From NCBI GenBank assembly GCA_001593685.1, contig LUKI01000025.1, positions 1 through 34,027 of the forward strand: 34,027 nucleotides of DNA. The letters run 5' to 3'. Origin of the DNA: Gammaproteobacteria bacterium F7. Lineage in GTDB: Bacteria; Pseudomonadota; Gammaproteobacteria; Pseudomonadales; IMCC2047. The stretch's first letter is position 1. Every line of letters begins with the position of its first letter. Shown here piece by piece: positions 7,866 through 16,817 of the stretch. The position numbers and the translations under genes were made by a program. A model generated the notes under the pieces. The model saw nothing but the letters and a program-made list of their open reading frames with translations. It did no database searches and was not told where the DNA came from.

Positions 7866-9629
7866 ATGACCGACCACCCGCAGGCAAAACTTGTCACACG
7901 AATCATCCGACAGGGATTCAAACGCCATTACTCGCTGTTTCACAAGTCCACAGAACAGGCTAAAGAGTTTTTTGAACAGGGCAACTGGCAGGCACTACAG
8001 CATATTTCCGAAAAACGGATTTCTTTCTATGATCAACGTGTTACCGAAACGGTTAAACGCTTACGGGAGCAGCTAGGCATCGATTCCTGCGATGAGGTGC
8101 TTTGGGCTCAGGTGCGTATCCTTTACGGGCAATACCTGGCTTTCCACCCACAGGCAGAACTAGCAGAAACCTATTACAACTCTGTCTTTAGTAACCTATT
8201 CCACCGTCGTTATTACACCAATGAAAACATCTTCATTGAATCGGCATTGGCGAAGCGTCTGCCGGCTCAAAAAGAAAGTGTGTATAGCAGTTATTTCCCC
8301 TCGATTAAGGGCCTGAAAAACACCATCACAGACATCATGAAAAAGATGGACTTTGATGCGCAATTTGTTGATTTAGATAACAATATAAAACAAATAATCA
8401 ATGCCTTCAGGCGCCAGTCAGATCACAGTGGCTTTGAAACACACCAACTGCGTTTTGATATTTTGAAGTCGGTTTTTTATCGAAATAAAGCGGCTTACGT
8501 GGTTGGTCGGGTTGTTTCACCACGAGGCTTCCAGCCCTTTGTCGTGCCCATTTTGAGTAACCGGGCTGGCCAGCTTTTTATGGACGCCTTAATTACCGAT
8601 CCGGATCAATTGGCAATTATTTTTAGTTTTACGCGGGCCTATTTCTTTGTCGATGCTCAGGTGCCTTCGGCACTGGTCACCTTCCTGCGTGAACTTATTC
8701 CACATAAAACACTGGCTGAGTTGTATTCAAGCATCGGTTTATACAAACAGGGTAAAAACGAATTTTACCGGGAGTTGCTCAATCACCTGCACACTCACGA
8801 TGACCAATTTATCGTTACGCCGGGTATTAAGGGCATGGTGATGACAGTATTCACCATGCCTAACTTCCCCTATGTATTTAAAGTCATTAAGGATAAGTTC
8901 GGCGGCACTAAAACCCTCACTCGCGAGGGCGTAAAAGAACGTTATTTACTGGTTAAACGCCATGACCGGGTTGGACGAATGGCTGATACCATGGAGTATT
9001 CGCGCGTTGCCTTACCCATAGACCGCCTCACCGACGAACTGCTGCAGGAGCTTAAAGATACGGCCCCGTCACTGCTCGAGTTTGACGGTGACCGTGTCAT
9101 CATTAACCACCTTTACGCACAACGTAAAATGATCCCGCTCAATCTCTATATTGACGACGCAGAGCCAGAGGAAATTGAAGCCGCTATCTACGATTACGGG
9201 CTGGCACTCAAAGAAATGGTGTCAGCCAATATTTTCCCGGGTGACATGCTGCTGAAAAACTTTGGTCTGACACGTCATAAACGCGTGGTATTTTACGACT
9301 ACGATGAGGTTCAGTACTTATCGGACATGAATTTCCGTCAAATACCGGAGCCCATGACCCCCGAACAGGAAATGGCCAGCGAGCCCTGGTATCACGTTGG
9401 ACCGAACGATGTTTTCCCGGAAGAGTTCATCACCTTCCTCAGCACCGACCCGAAAATCCGTCGCCTGTTTAAACAAATGCATCCAGAGCTATTCGACGTG
9501 GCCTATTGGCACAAAGCTCAGGAAAGTGTGTTGCACGGTGATATTGAAGACGTTTTCCCCTACCCTCAGGATCAACGTTTCATTCGCCAAGCGCAGGCTG
9601 ATACTAAAAGTCAGGAAGCGTCTAAATAG
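7866..9629 (+). CDS. aceK: AceK: isocitrate dehydrogenase kinase/phosphatase
   Basis: The product is 587 aa, matching E. coli AceK (578 aa). The ATG at 7866 (MTDHPQAKLVTRIIRQGF) aligns with the known N-terminus; a TTG at 7713 would add 51 unmatched residues. The kinase-like half shows GIKGMVMTVFTMPNFPYVFK, VIKDKF (ATP-anchoring Lys), HDRVGRMADT and GDMLLKNFGLTRH followed by VVFYDYDE, with the metal-binding Asn and Asp. The enzyme phosphorylates and dephosphorylates isocitrate dehydrogenase to set flux between the TCA cycle and the glyoxylate bypass. Unlike the E. coli aceBAK operon, it stands alone here; aceA and aceB are not in the window. The ribosome site is weak. Confidence 0.95.
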   Translation: MTDHPQAKLVTRIIRQGFKRHYSLFHKSTEQAKEFFEQGNWQALQHISEKRISFYDQRVTETVKRLREQLGIDSCDEVLWAQVRILYGQYLAFHPQAELAETYYNSVFSNLFHRRYYTNENIFIESALAKRLPAQKESVYSSYFPSIKGLKNTITDIMKKMDFDAQFVDLDNNIKQIINAFRRQSDHSGFETHQLRFDILKSVFYRNKAAYVVGRVVSPRGFQPFVVPILSNRAGQLFMDALITDPDQLAIIFSFTRAYFFVDAQVPSALVTFLRELIPHKTLAELYSSIGLYKQGKNEFYRELLNHLHTHDDQFIVTPGIKGMVMTVFTMPNFPYVFKVIKDKFGGTKTLTREGVKERYLLVKRHDRVGRMADTMEYSRVALPIDRLTDELLQELKDTAPSLLEFDGDRVIINHLYAQRKMIPLNLYIDDAEPEEIEAAIYDYGLALKEMVSANIFPGDMLLKNFGLTRHKRVVFYDYDEVQYLSDMNFRQIPEPMTPEQEMASEPWYHVGPNDVFPEEFITFLSTDPKIRRLFKQMHPELFDVAYWHKAQESVLHGDIEDVFPYPQDQRFIRQAQADTKSQEASK

Positions 9630-9775
9630 ATCAATATTGTCTGTACAGCGAACAGTGGTGGTTAAACAAAATGGTGGTTAAAAATAGTGCAATAAGCTGT
9701 GGGCAAGCAAGAAAGGTTTCCAGCTAAAATGCTTTCAAAACGAGCGTAATAGTCTTTTATATAAAACTTTTACCT

Positions 9776-10606
9776 TTAGGGGGAATTCATGGCACCAGAA
9801 GCACTATCCAGAGGTGAAAGCCGTTTGTTTTCCTCCCGTGCCGCATAGGAAAACCAGCCTTCAAAACGCTTCACAAAAAAGGCGCCACCAAAGCCATCGT
9901 TTTTATCGTAAACCAGGTAGTCCGTTCCACCACCCCGTAAATTTGCCGGCTTGTTATCCTGTGTTTCCCAGTAACTCATCGCGGTAAACAGATAATTGGC
10001 ATTGACGAGAAAGCCGATAAAATTTGGCAAATGGTCATAACGGTAGATATCGATTTTTACGTTTTGGTATCCTTCACGGGCTAGTTTTTTCTTGGCAAAC
10101 TCAATTTCTTCAATAATCGCATCAACCGTAGAATAACGGGTTTTTCCATCACCTAATTGATCGAGTACAGCATCACTAACGAGTGCAATCCTGACAATAA
10201 CTTCACGCTTATTTAACAGGCATAATTCGTTTTCCGGATCTAAAAATTTTGCCAGCACGGTGCTCCAACCATGCCGCCCGGCAATCGCAACATAATCAAT
10301 TTCAACGCTACGATCAGTGTCAACCAATCTATGAATATTCTCGAGTAAGTCATTGGATTTAATGATTTTAATTCGCTTATTACTATCCTTAACGCGCGCA
10401 TAAATATCAAAAACAACTTCCAGAATGATTAGCGACAGGGTGAAGATAAGACCGATTTGAATACTCTCAATACTATTGCCGGGAAATAGTTCTGAAGGCA
10501 GCACATCAACCAGTAGCGCGACAAAAACAATTGTCATCGCCAGCTCTTTTTTCATATTTTCATAGGCGTCTTTAAGACGCTCTAAAAAGCTCTTTTTCTT
10601 ATCCAT
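9776..10606 (-). CDS. Two-helix membrane protein with cytosolic PLD-like domain, unknown
   Basis: The product is 276 aa with AGGAG and GGGTGA just before the ATG at 10606. A basic, amphipathic N-terminus is followed by two hydrophobic segments (about residues 22-38 and 50-68). A soluble domain follows with VEIDYVAIAGRHGWSTVL and, near residue 198, YDHLPNFIGFLVNANYLFTA. The H-x-PN-x-GF pattern followed by strands and an aromatic W-E is reminiscent of degenerate phospholipase-D-like sensor domains, but neither full HKD motif is visible. I therefore propose membrane-tethered ligand or nucleotide sensing only as a possibility. It lies 51 nt downstream of the secreted cupin gene, so an operon is plausible. 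Confidence 0.6.
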   Translation of the reverse strand: MDKKKSFLERLKDAYENMKKELAMTIVFVALLVDVLPSELFPGNSIESIQIGLIFTLSLIILEVVFDIYARVKDSNKRIKIIKSNDLLENIHRLVDTDRSVEIDYVAIAGRHGWSTVLAKFLDPENELCLLNKREVIVRIALVSDAVLDQLGDGKTRYSTVDAIIEEIEFAKKKLAREGYQNVKIDIYRYDHLPNFIGFLVNANYLFTAMSYWETQDNKPANLRGGGTDYLVYDKNDGFGGAFFVKRFEGWFSYAAREENKRLSPLDSASGAMNSP

Positions 10607-10657
10607 TCACCCTCTCCTGAGCAACCCGCCTATCGTCCTGAGCTTAAAGCTTATAAA

Positions 10658-11164
10658 TTACTTTATGGCTGTCAGCTTTTTGGGCATAGGGTAAATTTTA
10701 TGGTCGAAGGCGCGAGGATAACGTAAATAGAAAACACAAGGCTCATCGCCACAGACGATGGCATGAGGAGTCGTATTACCCGGCAGACTGATAAAACCCT
10801 GACCACTCATAGCGGCTGTTTGTCCTGTACCTCCATCAATGTAGGTGTAGCTGCCTTTCAGCCAAATATAGGTTTCAGCGCTGGTGTGATTGTGGTTGGG
10901 AATGAGATATCCCGCGGGTACTCGAACGATTAACTCAGAGCCGTACGCCAAGTCACCGCGTAGTACCGCAACTTCAGCTCCCGGAGCAAAGCCTGTGAGT
11001 TCCAGTGGTGCCCATTCAATGCGATTCAAATCAATGATGGTCTGGTCAGCATCGAAGGAAAGTGGGTTAGCGCTTGTTGCATAATCTTCGGCAACAGCCG
11101 TGCCTGTAAAACTTAACGCTAATAACGGTAGGGCCAGTTTTTTGGCCAATGATGAGAAATTCAT
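10658..11164 (-). CDS. Secreted single-domain cupin protein
   Basis: The product is 168 aa with a strong ribosome site (AGGAGG) before the ATG at 11164. It has a clear signal peptide (MNFSSLAKKLALPLLALSF, cleavage after AVA at about residue 25). The cupin fold shows metal-binding motif 1 (PNHNHTSAETYIWLKGSYTY, residues 89-108) and motif 2 (PGNTTPHAIVCG). It resembles periplasmic ChrR-like/DUF4437 cupins that bind a metal. The pair CGDEPC may form a disulfide, consistent with export. Substrate unknown. The following gene (the two-helix membrane protein) may be co-transcribed. Confidence 0.75.
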   Translation of the reverse strand: MNFSSLAKKLALPLLALSFTGTAVAEDYATSANPLSFDADQTIIDLNRIEWAPLELTGFAPGAEVAVLRGDLAYGSELIVRVPAGYLIPNHNHTSAETYIWLKGSYTYIDGGTGQTAAMSGQGFISLPGNTTPHAIVCGDEPCVFYLRYPRAFDHKIYPMPKKLTAIK

Positions 11165-11516
11165 GGTGCCTCCTGAAATGACGGTTAAAAATCATTTTAA
11201 AGCCCCACATAGGCGAAATTTATACCAGTCAGTCCTGCAACCACACCTGCCTTGTATTTGCACTATGGGAGGAACGGGCGACAGCTTGATGGTATTCGCT
11301 CAATCTGCCGCCTTAATTATTCTCAAACTCTCACAGGAAAAATGCAAGTGATTGATTTTCAAGGCGGTGCTCAAGCACGCCTGACTTATATTCAACGCCA
11401 CTCGTACAAAAGCTAATTAGGCAGGCATGTCCTGTCACGGTTTGGTTAGCGAAGATAGAAAATGACAAGCTCTAAAATGGCCTGTTCCTTTGAAGCTCTC
11501 AGCGACTAATAGCGCC
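11165..11516. other. Intergenic region with one possible 24-codon ORF
   Basis: About 350 bases between two minus-strand genes. The only coding hint is a plus-strand ORF at 11342-11416 (24 aa, beginning MQVIDFQGG) with AGGA 5 nt before its ATG. It resembles nothing I know and could be chance. No hairpin with a T-run or repeat was seen. Confidence 0.3.
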
Positions 11517-11993
11517 TCATTCATTACCCAACAATGGTTGAGCCAATGCTTTTTTAAAAGCCTCCACACGCTTGCGGTTAACACCAAAATCGCTATACCC
11601 CACTCTAGAGGCAGAACGCAGCTGTAAACTATGTTCAGTTTTATCGAAACGCACCTCAAAATCATCAACAAAACCAAATACAGGAGATTTAAAGGTGGCC
11701 GCTAAATAACCACCCTTTTCTTTTTCGACCACGCCGCCCATGTCAACGATGACCTGCTTGATCCGCGGCCATACCACTGCCCTGCTAGATCCGTCAAGAT
11801 CAACGGGCTTGATAAAAGCATCCTGGTCACCGGCATACTCACTACAAACACAGTTTGGCTTATCAGGACATGAAGCTAAATGTCCTGCATCCAGACCTGC
11901 CGCCTTGCCAGAACGAGACAAATAGCCCTGAATAAAAAGCCAAACAAGCGCTAACGCGACCAATAAACAAATAATCACTACCGTAGTTTTCAT
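11517..11993 (-). CDS. DUF1499 family lipid-facing/membrane-anchored protein
   Basis: The product is 158 aa. An N-terminal hydrophobic segment (residues 3-25) works as an anchor or signal. The DUF1499 hallmarks follow: CPDKPNCVCSE (about 42-52), the FGFVDDFEVRF strand pair and the C-terminal RSASRVGYSDFGVNRKRVEA. The family is widespread in proteobacteria and has no established activity. It is isolated: the gap before the glnK operon is long and the next minus-strand gene is about 350 bp away. The family call is firm. Confidence 0.8.
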   Translation of the reverse strand: MKTTVVIICLLVALALVWLFIQGYLSRSGKAAGLDAGHLASCPDKPNCVCSEYAGDQDAFIKPVDLDGSSRAVVWPRIKQVIVDMGGVVEKEKGGYLAATFKSPVFGFVDDFEVRFDKTEHSLQLRSASRVGYSDFGVNRKRVEAFKKALAQPLLGNE

Positions 11994-12362
11994 ACCCGCT
12001 CCATATCGCTCGTTATTGTCAGTAAAACGTTCATTTATATTTTTTAGGTTCAGCTTTTATCTAGCTTAACAGGCCTATTTTTCACAGACACAACTAATCA
12101 CCAAGAAGCTATAAACATTTCCATGTAAATGATCATCGTGAAGTTCGAGCATGGGTGGCGTTATACCATCGGCCTGTTAATAGTTGGATGCCTACCCCCT
12201 TTCAAACATGACAGTTTCAGGGTCAATCTCAAGTTGATCAACATAAAATCAATGGCCGCTCTGGAGCGCTAAGGGCAACGAATATTCAGGCGCTACCATA
12301 TAAACCTGCCGCCTGCCCGTTCATGCTTATTTATTGTTTTTTGCTACCACTTTTTCATAGGG
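11994..12362. other. Intergenic region upstream of the NtrC sites
   Basis: About 370 bases that separate the DUF1499 gene start from the glnK enhancers. They should contain the DUF1499 promoter. I see no ORF with a ribosome site, no repeat and no strong hairpin. Confidence 0.4.
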
Positions 12363-12379
12363 CGCAACCGAATGGTGCC
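12363..12379. promoter_or_regulatory. NtrC enhancer site, distal (weaker)
   Basis: CGCAACcgaatGGTGCC fits the NtrC pattern TGCACY-N5-GGTGCA with a good right half and two mismatches in the left. It is centred about 145 bp before the predicted glnK transcription start and 49 bp from the second site, a classic paired-enhancer layout. Confidence 0.65.
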
Positions 12380-12411
12380 GTTCCAAAATGATGCGCAGGC
12401 AAATCCCTCAA

Positions 12412-12428
12412 CGCACCAACCTGGTGCA
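12412..12428. promoter_or_regulatory. NtrC enhancer site, proximal (strong)
   Basis: CGCACCaacctGGTGCA matches the NtrC consensus at all but one position. It is centred about 96 bp upstream of the predicted start of a sigma-54 transcript, within the usual enhancer distance. Confidence 0.85.
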
Positions 12429-12489
12429 ACCATTTGTCGGCAGCGGTATTTAGAAAATAAAACCCTGCAAATACATAGAGTTATAAAAA

Positions 12490-12505
12490 TGGCACAGCTA
12501 TTGCA
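12490..12505 (+). promoter_or_regulatory. Sigma-54 promoter of glnK-amtB
   Basis: TGGCACAGCTATTGCA has the -24 TGGCAC and -12 TTGCA elements at exact sigma-54 spacing (invariant GG at 12491-12492, GC at 12503-12504). Transcription should start near 12516, 37 nt before glnK. Together with the NtrC sites it predicts induction under nitrogen limitation. Confidence 0.92.
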
Positions 12506-12528
12506 AACGGTGATTGTCCCCCATGTAA

Positions 12529-12891
<363 letters not shown>

Positions 12892-12912
12892 TTATTTAGG
12901 AGAATTGTCGAC

Positions 12913-14196
12913 GTGGAAAACAATATTTTTGAACTGCAGTACGCCCTCGATACCTTTTACTTTCTGGTCTGTGGTGCACTGGTTATGTGGATGGCGGCAG
13001 GTTTTGCCATGCTTGAGGCCGGTCTGGTGCGTGCCAAAAATACCACCGAAATTCTGGCCAAAAACGCCTCACTGTTTGCTATATCCTGCATTATGTACCT
13101 GTTTTTTGGTTACGCCATTATGTACGGCGGCGACTTTTTCCTTACAGGGATAGCACTTGATGGAGCTGCTGATACAGATGGTCTGACCACAGCAGTACTG
13201 GCCGAATCGTCGCAAGCCGGCTTTGCGGGCGACGCGGTGTACTCCAACGCTTCGGATTTCTTTTTTCAGGTGGTGTTTGTAGCAACGGCTATGTCGATTG
13301 TGTCCGGCACCGTCGCTGAACGCATGAAACTCTGGGCTTTTCTGCTGTTTGCAGCTGTCATGACAGCCTTCATATATCCAATGGAAGGCAGCTGGACCTG
13401 GGGCGGTGGTTCGGTATTCGGCCTGTTCAGCCTGAGCGATGATTTCGGCTTCTCCGATTTCGCAGGCGGTGGCATTGTTCACATGGCTGGCGCGTCAGCG
13501 GCCCTGGCCGGCGTGCTGTTATTGGGAGCCCGCAAAGGCAAATACTCGGCCGATGGCAAGGTCAACGCGATTCCCGGCGCCAACATGCCGATGGCTACAC
13601 TGGGCACCTTTATCCTGTGGATGGGGTGGTTCGGCTTCAACGGCGGATCGGTGCTCAAACTGGGCGATATTGCCAGTGCCAACTCCGTTGCCATGGTGTT
13701 CCTGAATACCAATACCGCCGCAGCGGGTGGTTTGTTTGCCTCACTGATCCTGGCGCGCCTGATGTTCGGCAAGGCCGATTTGACCATGCTGCTCAATGGC
13801 GCGCTGGCCGGTCTGGTAGCGATAACGGCTGAACCCTTAACCCCGTCACCTCTGGCGGCGACCCTGATTGGCGCAGTCGGAGGCTGCATCGTAGTGGTGT
13901 CCATCGTGACGCTGGACAAGCTGAAAATCGATGATCCGGTAGGTGCCATTTCAGTGCATGGTGTGGTTGGGCTCTGGAGCCTGTTAGCAGTACCTTTGAC
14001 CAACGACAGCGCCAGTTTCTCTGGTCAGCTGGTCGGCGCACTCACCATCTTTGTCTGGGTATTCGGCGTCAGCCTGTTGGTCTGGCTGGCACTTAAAGCA
14101 ACCATGGGCATTCGAGTGAGCGAGGAAGAAGAATATATGGGGGTGGACGTCAGTGAATGCGGGATGGAAGCCTATCCCGAGTTCACCAATAAATAA
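12913..14196 (+). CDS. amtB: Ammonium transporter AmtB
   Basis: The product is 427 aa starting at GTG (12913) with AGGAG 10 nt upstream. It is an Amt/MEP/Rh-family channel with about 11 membrane segments. Pore features visible are MLEAGLVRAKN, GGIVHMAGASAALAG (first twin-His) and ISVHGVVGLWSLL (second twin-His). No separate cleavable signal peptide is evident: the first helix follows a short acidic N-terminus. The C-terminal tail (about 35 residues, ending MEAYPEFTNK) is the cytoplasmic GlnK contact. It moves ammonium into the cell under nitrogen limitation and is gated by the GlnK encoded just upstream. Confidence 0.95.
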   Translation: MENNIFELQYALDTFYFLVCGALVMWMAAGFAMLEAGLVRAKNTTEILAKNASLFAISCIMYLFFGYAIMYGGDFFLTGIALDGAADTDGLTTAVLAESSQAGFAGDAVYSNASDFFFQVVFVATAMSIVSGTVAERMKLWAFLLFAAVMTAFIYPMEGSWTWGGGSVFGLFSLSDDFGFSDFAGGGIVHMAGASAALAGVLLLGARKGKYSADGKVNAIPGANMPMATLGTFILWMGWFGFNGGSVLKLGDIASANSVAMVFLNTNTAAAGGLFASLILARLMFGKADLTMLLNGALAGLVAITAEPLTPSPLAATLIGAVGGCIVVVSIVTLDKLKIDDPVGAISVHGVVGLWSLLAVPLTNDSASFSGQLVGALTIFVWVFGVSLLVWLALKATMGIRVSEEEEYMGVDVSECGMEAYPEFTNK

Positions 14197-14234
14197 CCGC
14201 TAGGGACATTATCTGAAGACACCATTTGATGCTG

Positions 14235-14260
14235 TTAAAGGGGGCACCTGCCCCCTTTAA
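14235..14260. terminator. Terminator hairpin after amtB (possibly bidirectional)
   Basis: A perfect 11-bp stem, TTAAAGGGGGC with GCCCCCTTTAA, closes an ACCT loop. The T-tract is only TTTAA on either strand, so it may serve both amtB and the facing nitroreductase gene, with moderate strength. Confidence 0.7.
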
Positions 14261-14270
14261 TTGCAGGGCT

Positions 14271-14308
14271 AAAACGATCGAATAATAATCGATACGACCC
14301 CGTAATTA
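14271..14308. repeat. 38-nt direct repeat, copy 1
   Basis: It shares 33 of 38 positions with 16675-16712 in the same orientation, including the identical core AATAATAATCGAT and the shared CGACCC and TAATTA. It sits just after the amtB terminator and marks one edge of the nitroreductase-pirin-lysR module. Confidence 0.75.
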
Positions 14309-14330
14309 GATTAAACACCAATGTAAATTA

Positions 14331-14909
14331 TTACAGACTGCCCGCCAGAATCAGGTCCTGTAAAGCCTTACGCTCGCGTTTACGGTTATCGCGTTGCGCA
14401 AACTCGTCTTCCACAGCATCAGCGTTGCCCACATAACCAATAGCCAAGGCTGTCAGCGGCTCTATAGACGCAGGAATAGCAAAGATTTGCACCGCCTTAT
14501 CCGGATCAATACCAATCATCTGATGCACAACCATGCCTCTCGCCGTCGCTTCGAAGGTCAGAGCCGCAGACGCAGCGCCCAGATCATGCAGCGCAGCTTT
14601 ATTGGGTTTACCGTTATATTCAAAATTGTGCTCTGCCAGCCCCAATGCCAGCACAGGTGCATTTTTAGCCCAGGGCTGATTGCCCTCAAGCAGCACATCA
14701 TAGATCTGCTGCCAGACCTCATCACTGCGCCCGCGTACACCCACGATATAACGCCACGGTTGAGCATTATAAGAGGACATCGTCCAACGCGCCGCTTCAA
14801 AAAGCCCCGTTAAATCATCTGTACTAACCGTTTTTTCAGGATCGATCGCATAGGGACTCCAGCGTTCAGCGAGTAATTCATGAATAGGATGCTGAGTTGG
14901 GTTTTTCAT
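14331..14909 (-). CDS. Nitroreductase-family FMN oxidoreductase
   Basis: The product is 192 aa from the ATG at 14909 (MKNPTQHPIHELLAERWSPY), with GAGGA about 8 nt upstream; a start at 14960 lies in the pirin gene and was rejected. FMN-binding family features are an RWSPYAIDP start, the FEAARWTMSSYNAQPWRYIV block and a central glycine-rich ALTALAIGYVG-like segment (EPLTALAIGYVG). The substrate is unknown; relatives reduce quinones or nitro compounds with NAD(P)H. It follows the pirin gene by 10 nt, so the pair is almost certainly one operon, divergent from a LysR regulator. Confidence 0.85.
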   Translation of the reverse strand: MKNPTQHPIHELLAERWSPYAIDPEKTVSTDDLTGLFEAARWTMSSYNAQPWRYIVGVRGRSDEVWQQIYDVLLEGNQPWAKNAPVLALGLAEHNFEYNGKPNKAALHDLGAASAALTFEATARGMVVHQMIGIDPDKAVQIFAIPASIEPLTALAIGYVGNADAVEDEFAQRDNRKRERKALQDLILAGSL

Positions 14910-14919
14910 ATCGAATTCC

Positions 14920-15621
14920 TCACTTTGGTAAATCAAACAACAGAATTTCACTGTTTTCATTAGCGTTCAAGGTTAGGTGCATTTCGTCAACCAAGGTCGC
15001 GGCATCACCGTGCTCAAGTTGTTGTCCATTGATATTAACGATGCCTCTAATAACATGCACGTACGCCATACGGTCACCATTCAGGCACTGACTGATATTT
15101 TCGCCTGGCTCAAGCAACGCAGCGTACAACGAGGTATCAGTATGGGCTGTAATGGCCCCCTCTCGACCATCATCTGAAACCAACAACCTTAAACGCCCCT
15201 GCTTTTCTTCAGCACTGAAATACTTCTGCTCATAGCCAGGCTCAATGCCCTGCTCTTTTGGCAAGAGCCAGATTTGCAGCAAATGCGCCTGTTTTTCCAG
15301 CGATGGATTAACTTCAGAGTGCCTGACGCCGGTTCCCGCAGACATACGCTGCACTTCGCCTGCACCAATGGTGCTGCCATTTCCCATGCTGTCGCGGTGC
15401 GCCAACTCTCCGGACAACATGTAGGTAACAATTTCCATATTGCGGTGCGGGTGTGTTGGGAAGCCGCTATCGGGCTGGATATAGTCCTCATTGATCACTC
15501 GCAATACTGAAACCCCCATGTGATCAGGGTCGTAATAGTCACCAAATGAAAAGCTGTGGTAGCTTTCGAGCCAATCGCGAGTCGCATGACCACGTTCATC
15601 GGCTCTACGAATCGTTAACAT
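14920..15621 (-). CDS. Pirin-family protein (YhaK-like bicupin)
   Basis: The product is 233 aa from the ATG at 15621 (MLTIRRADERGHATRDWLES), with AGGAGA 7 nt upstream. The pirin signature is FPTHPHRNMEIVTYMLSGEL with downstream HRDSMGN and GTGVRHSEVN, giving His/His/His/Glu metal ligands in the N-terminal cupin. Some members (YhaK, YhhW) show quercetin dioxygenase activity in vitro or act as redox sensors; the true role is unknown. It forms an operon with the nitroreductase and faces a LysR gene across about 70 bp, the usual layout for LysR control. Confidence 0.9.
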   Translation of the reverse strand: MLTIRRADERGHATRDWLESYHSFSFGDYYDPDHMGVSVLRVINEDYIQPDSGFPTHPHRNMEIVTYMLSGELAHRDSMGNGSTIGAGEVQRMSAGTGVRHSEVNPSLEKQAHLLQIWLLPKEQGIEPGYEQKYFSAEEKQGRLRLLVSDDGREGAITAHTDTSLYAALLEPGENISQCLNGDRMAYVHVIRGIVNINGQQLEHGDAATLVDEMHLTLNANENSEILLFDLPK

Positions 15622-15691
15622 ACTGTATCTCCTTAAAAGCATTACAAACTTGAATAGCTACAGTATTATTAATTTGTATGACGGGATAAAC

Positions 15692-16603
15692 ATGAAAACA
15701 GTTAATCAACCATTACGTAAAATGAAACAATATACACTTGCTGACCTCTACACCTTCATTGCTGTTGTTGAAACAGGCAGTTTCCACCAGGCAGCTGAAC
15801 GAATGAGCACCAGCACCGCCAGCGTTAGTCGCCGGATATCGGCATTGGAAGAGGCCATGGACACGCGGTTATTGAACCGAACAACCCGCACGATGCACCT
15901 CACCGACGCCGGACAACAATACTATGGCGACGTCCAGAATGTGCTGGCTGGCCTGCAAGAGTCAGAAGAACGTTTGAAAGCCGGCAACGCGATTATCAGC
16001 GGAAACCTACGCATTGCTGCCCCGATGAGTTTTGGCATCAAACGTATTTCTCCGCTGATTCCAGAATTTCTTAAACGTTATCCGGATATCCATATCGACC
16101 TGGTACTGGAAGACCGGGAAACCGATTTATACGCAGAAGGCATCGACATTGCGCTGAGGATTGGCGAACTAAAGGATTCATCACTGATCGCCACCCGCCT
16201 ATGTCCCATTGATTTTGCTTACTGTGCGTCCCCCGACTACCTGAAAAAACATGGCGAGCCAAAGAGCTATGATGATTTAAAAAACCACCATTGCCTGCAT
16301 TACAGCCTGACCCGCTCCAAGCATCAGTGGGGTATATCCAATGAACTCGCTCAATTAAAAGGGCAACTGACGGCTAATAACGGTCAAGTGTTGTGCGATG
16401 CCGCTGTTCAGGGAACCGGCATTGTTATTTTGCCGCGCTTTATCGTCGAAAGCGCACTACAGAAAAAGCAGCTAAAAACAATACTGGTTAACGTTACCCC
16501 GGCTCCAACCTATCTCTATGCCCTGCGTTTATCACGGCAATTCACACCAGCCAAGGTGAAGGTCATGATTGATTACCTGAATGAGAAGTTTGCCGAAAGC
16601 TAG
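15692..16603 (+). CDS. LysR-family transcriptional regulator, divergent from pirin
   Basis: The product is 303 aa from the ATG at 15692, which has ACGGGA upstream; a TTG at 15650 and a later ATG at 15722 are less supported. The HTH is clear (DLYTFIAVVETGSFHQAAERM, then TSTASVSRRISALEEAMDTR), and the effector domain carries NLRIAAPMSFG, typical of the CrgA/AaeR-like branch. The 70-bp divergent region to the pirin gene holds ACAAA and TTTGT half-sites in inverted orientation, a possible LysR operator. It likely activates pirin-nitroreductase in response to an unknown electrophile or redox signal. Confidence 0.88.
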   Translation: MKTVNQPLRKMKQYTLADLYTFIAVVETGSFHQAAERMSTSTASVSRRISALEEAMDTRLLNRTTRTMHLTDAGQQYYGDVQNVLAGLQESEERLKAGNAIISGNLRIAAPMSFGIKRISPLIPEFLKRYPDIHIDLVLEDRETDLYAEGIDIALRIGELKDSSLIATRLCPIDFAYCASPDYLKKHGEPKSYDDLKNHHCLHYSLTRSKHQWGISNELAQLKGQLTANNGQVLCDAAVQGTGIVILPRFIVESALQKKQLKTILVNVTPAPTYLYALRLSRQFTPAKVKVMIDYLNEKFAES

Positions 16604-16674
16604 GCCGCCAAAAGCCTGAACTCTCCCAGCCAGGGCGAAATGATATATTTAGGGCACCTGAAGGATTAAGACTA

Positions 16675-16712
16675 AAAACAATCAAATAATAATCGATTCG
16701 ACCCTTTAATTA
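16675..16712. repeat. 38-nt direct repeat, copy 2
   Basis: Partner of 14271-14308 (33/38 identical). A second partial unit, GCGACCCTTTAATGA, follows at once (16714-16728). It lies between the lysR stop and the VOC gene, closing the far side of the module. Confidence 0.75.
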
Positions 16713-16817
16713 AGCGACCCTTTAATGAAGTAAGCCCTCCCCAAAACTCCAACCACCTTCAATTGTCTGCATCAATCTTGTCCAATGCTCTGACATCGTC
16801 AGTTAGGGGGGATAACT

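Noticed and set aside
10890-11084. Plus-strand ORF opposite the cupin gene
   Set aside because: The cupin frame has a signal peptide, AGGAGG and both motifs; the antisense frame has nothing.
13069-14041. Antisense ORFs of 69-174 aa over amtB
   Set aside because: Shadows of a clearly coding ammonium transporter; no ribosome sites.
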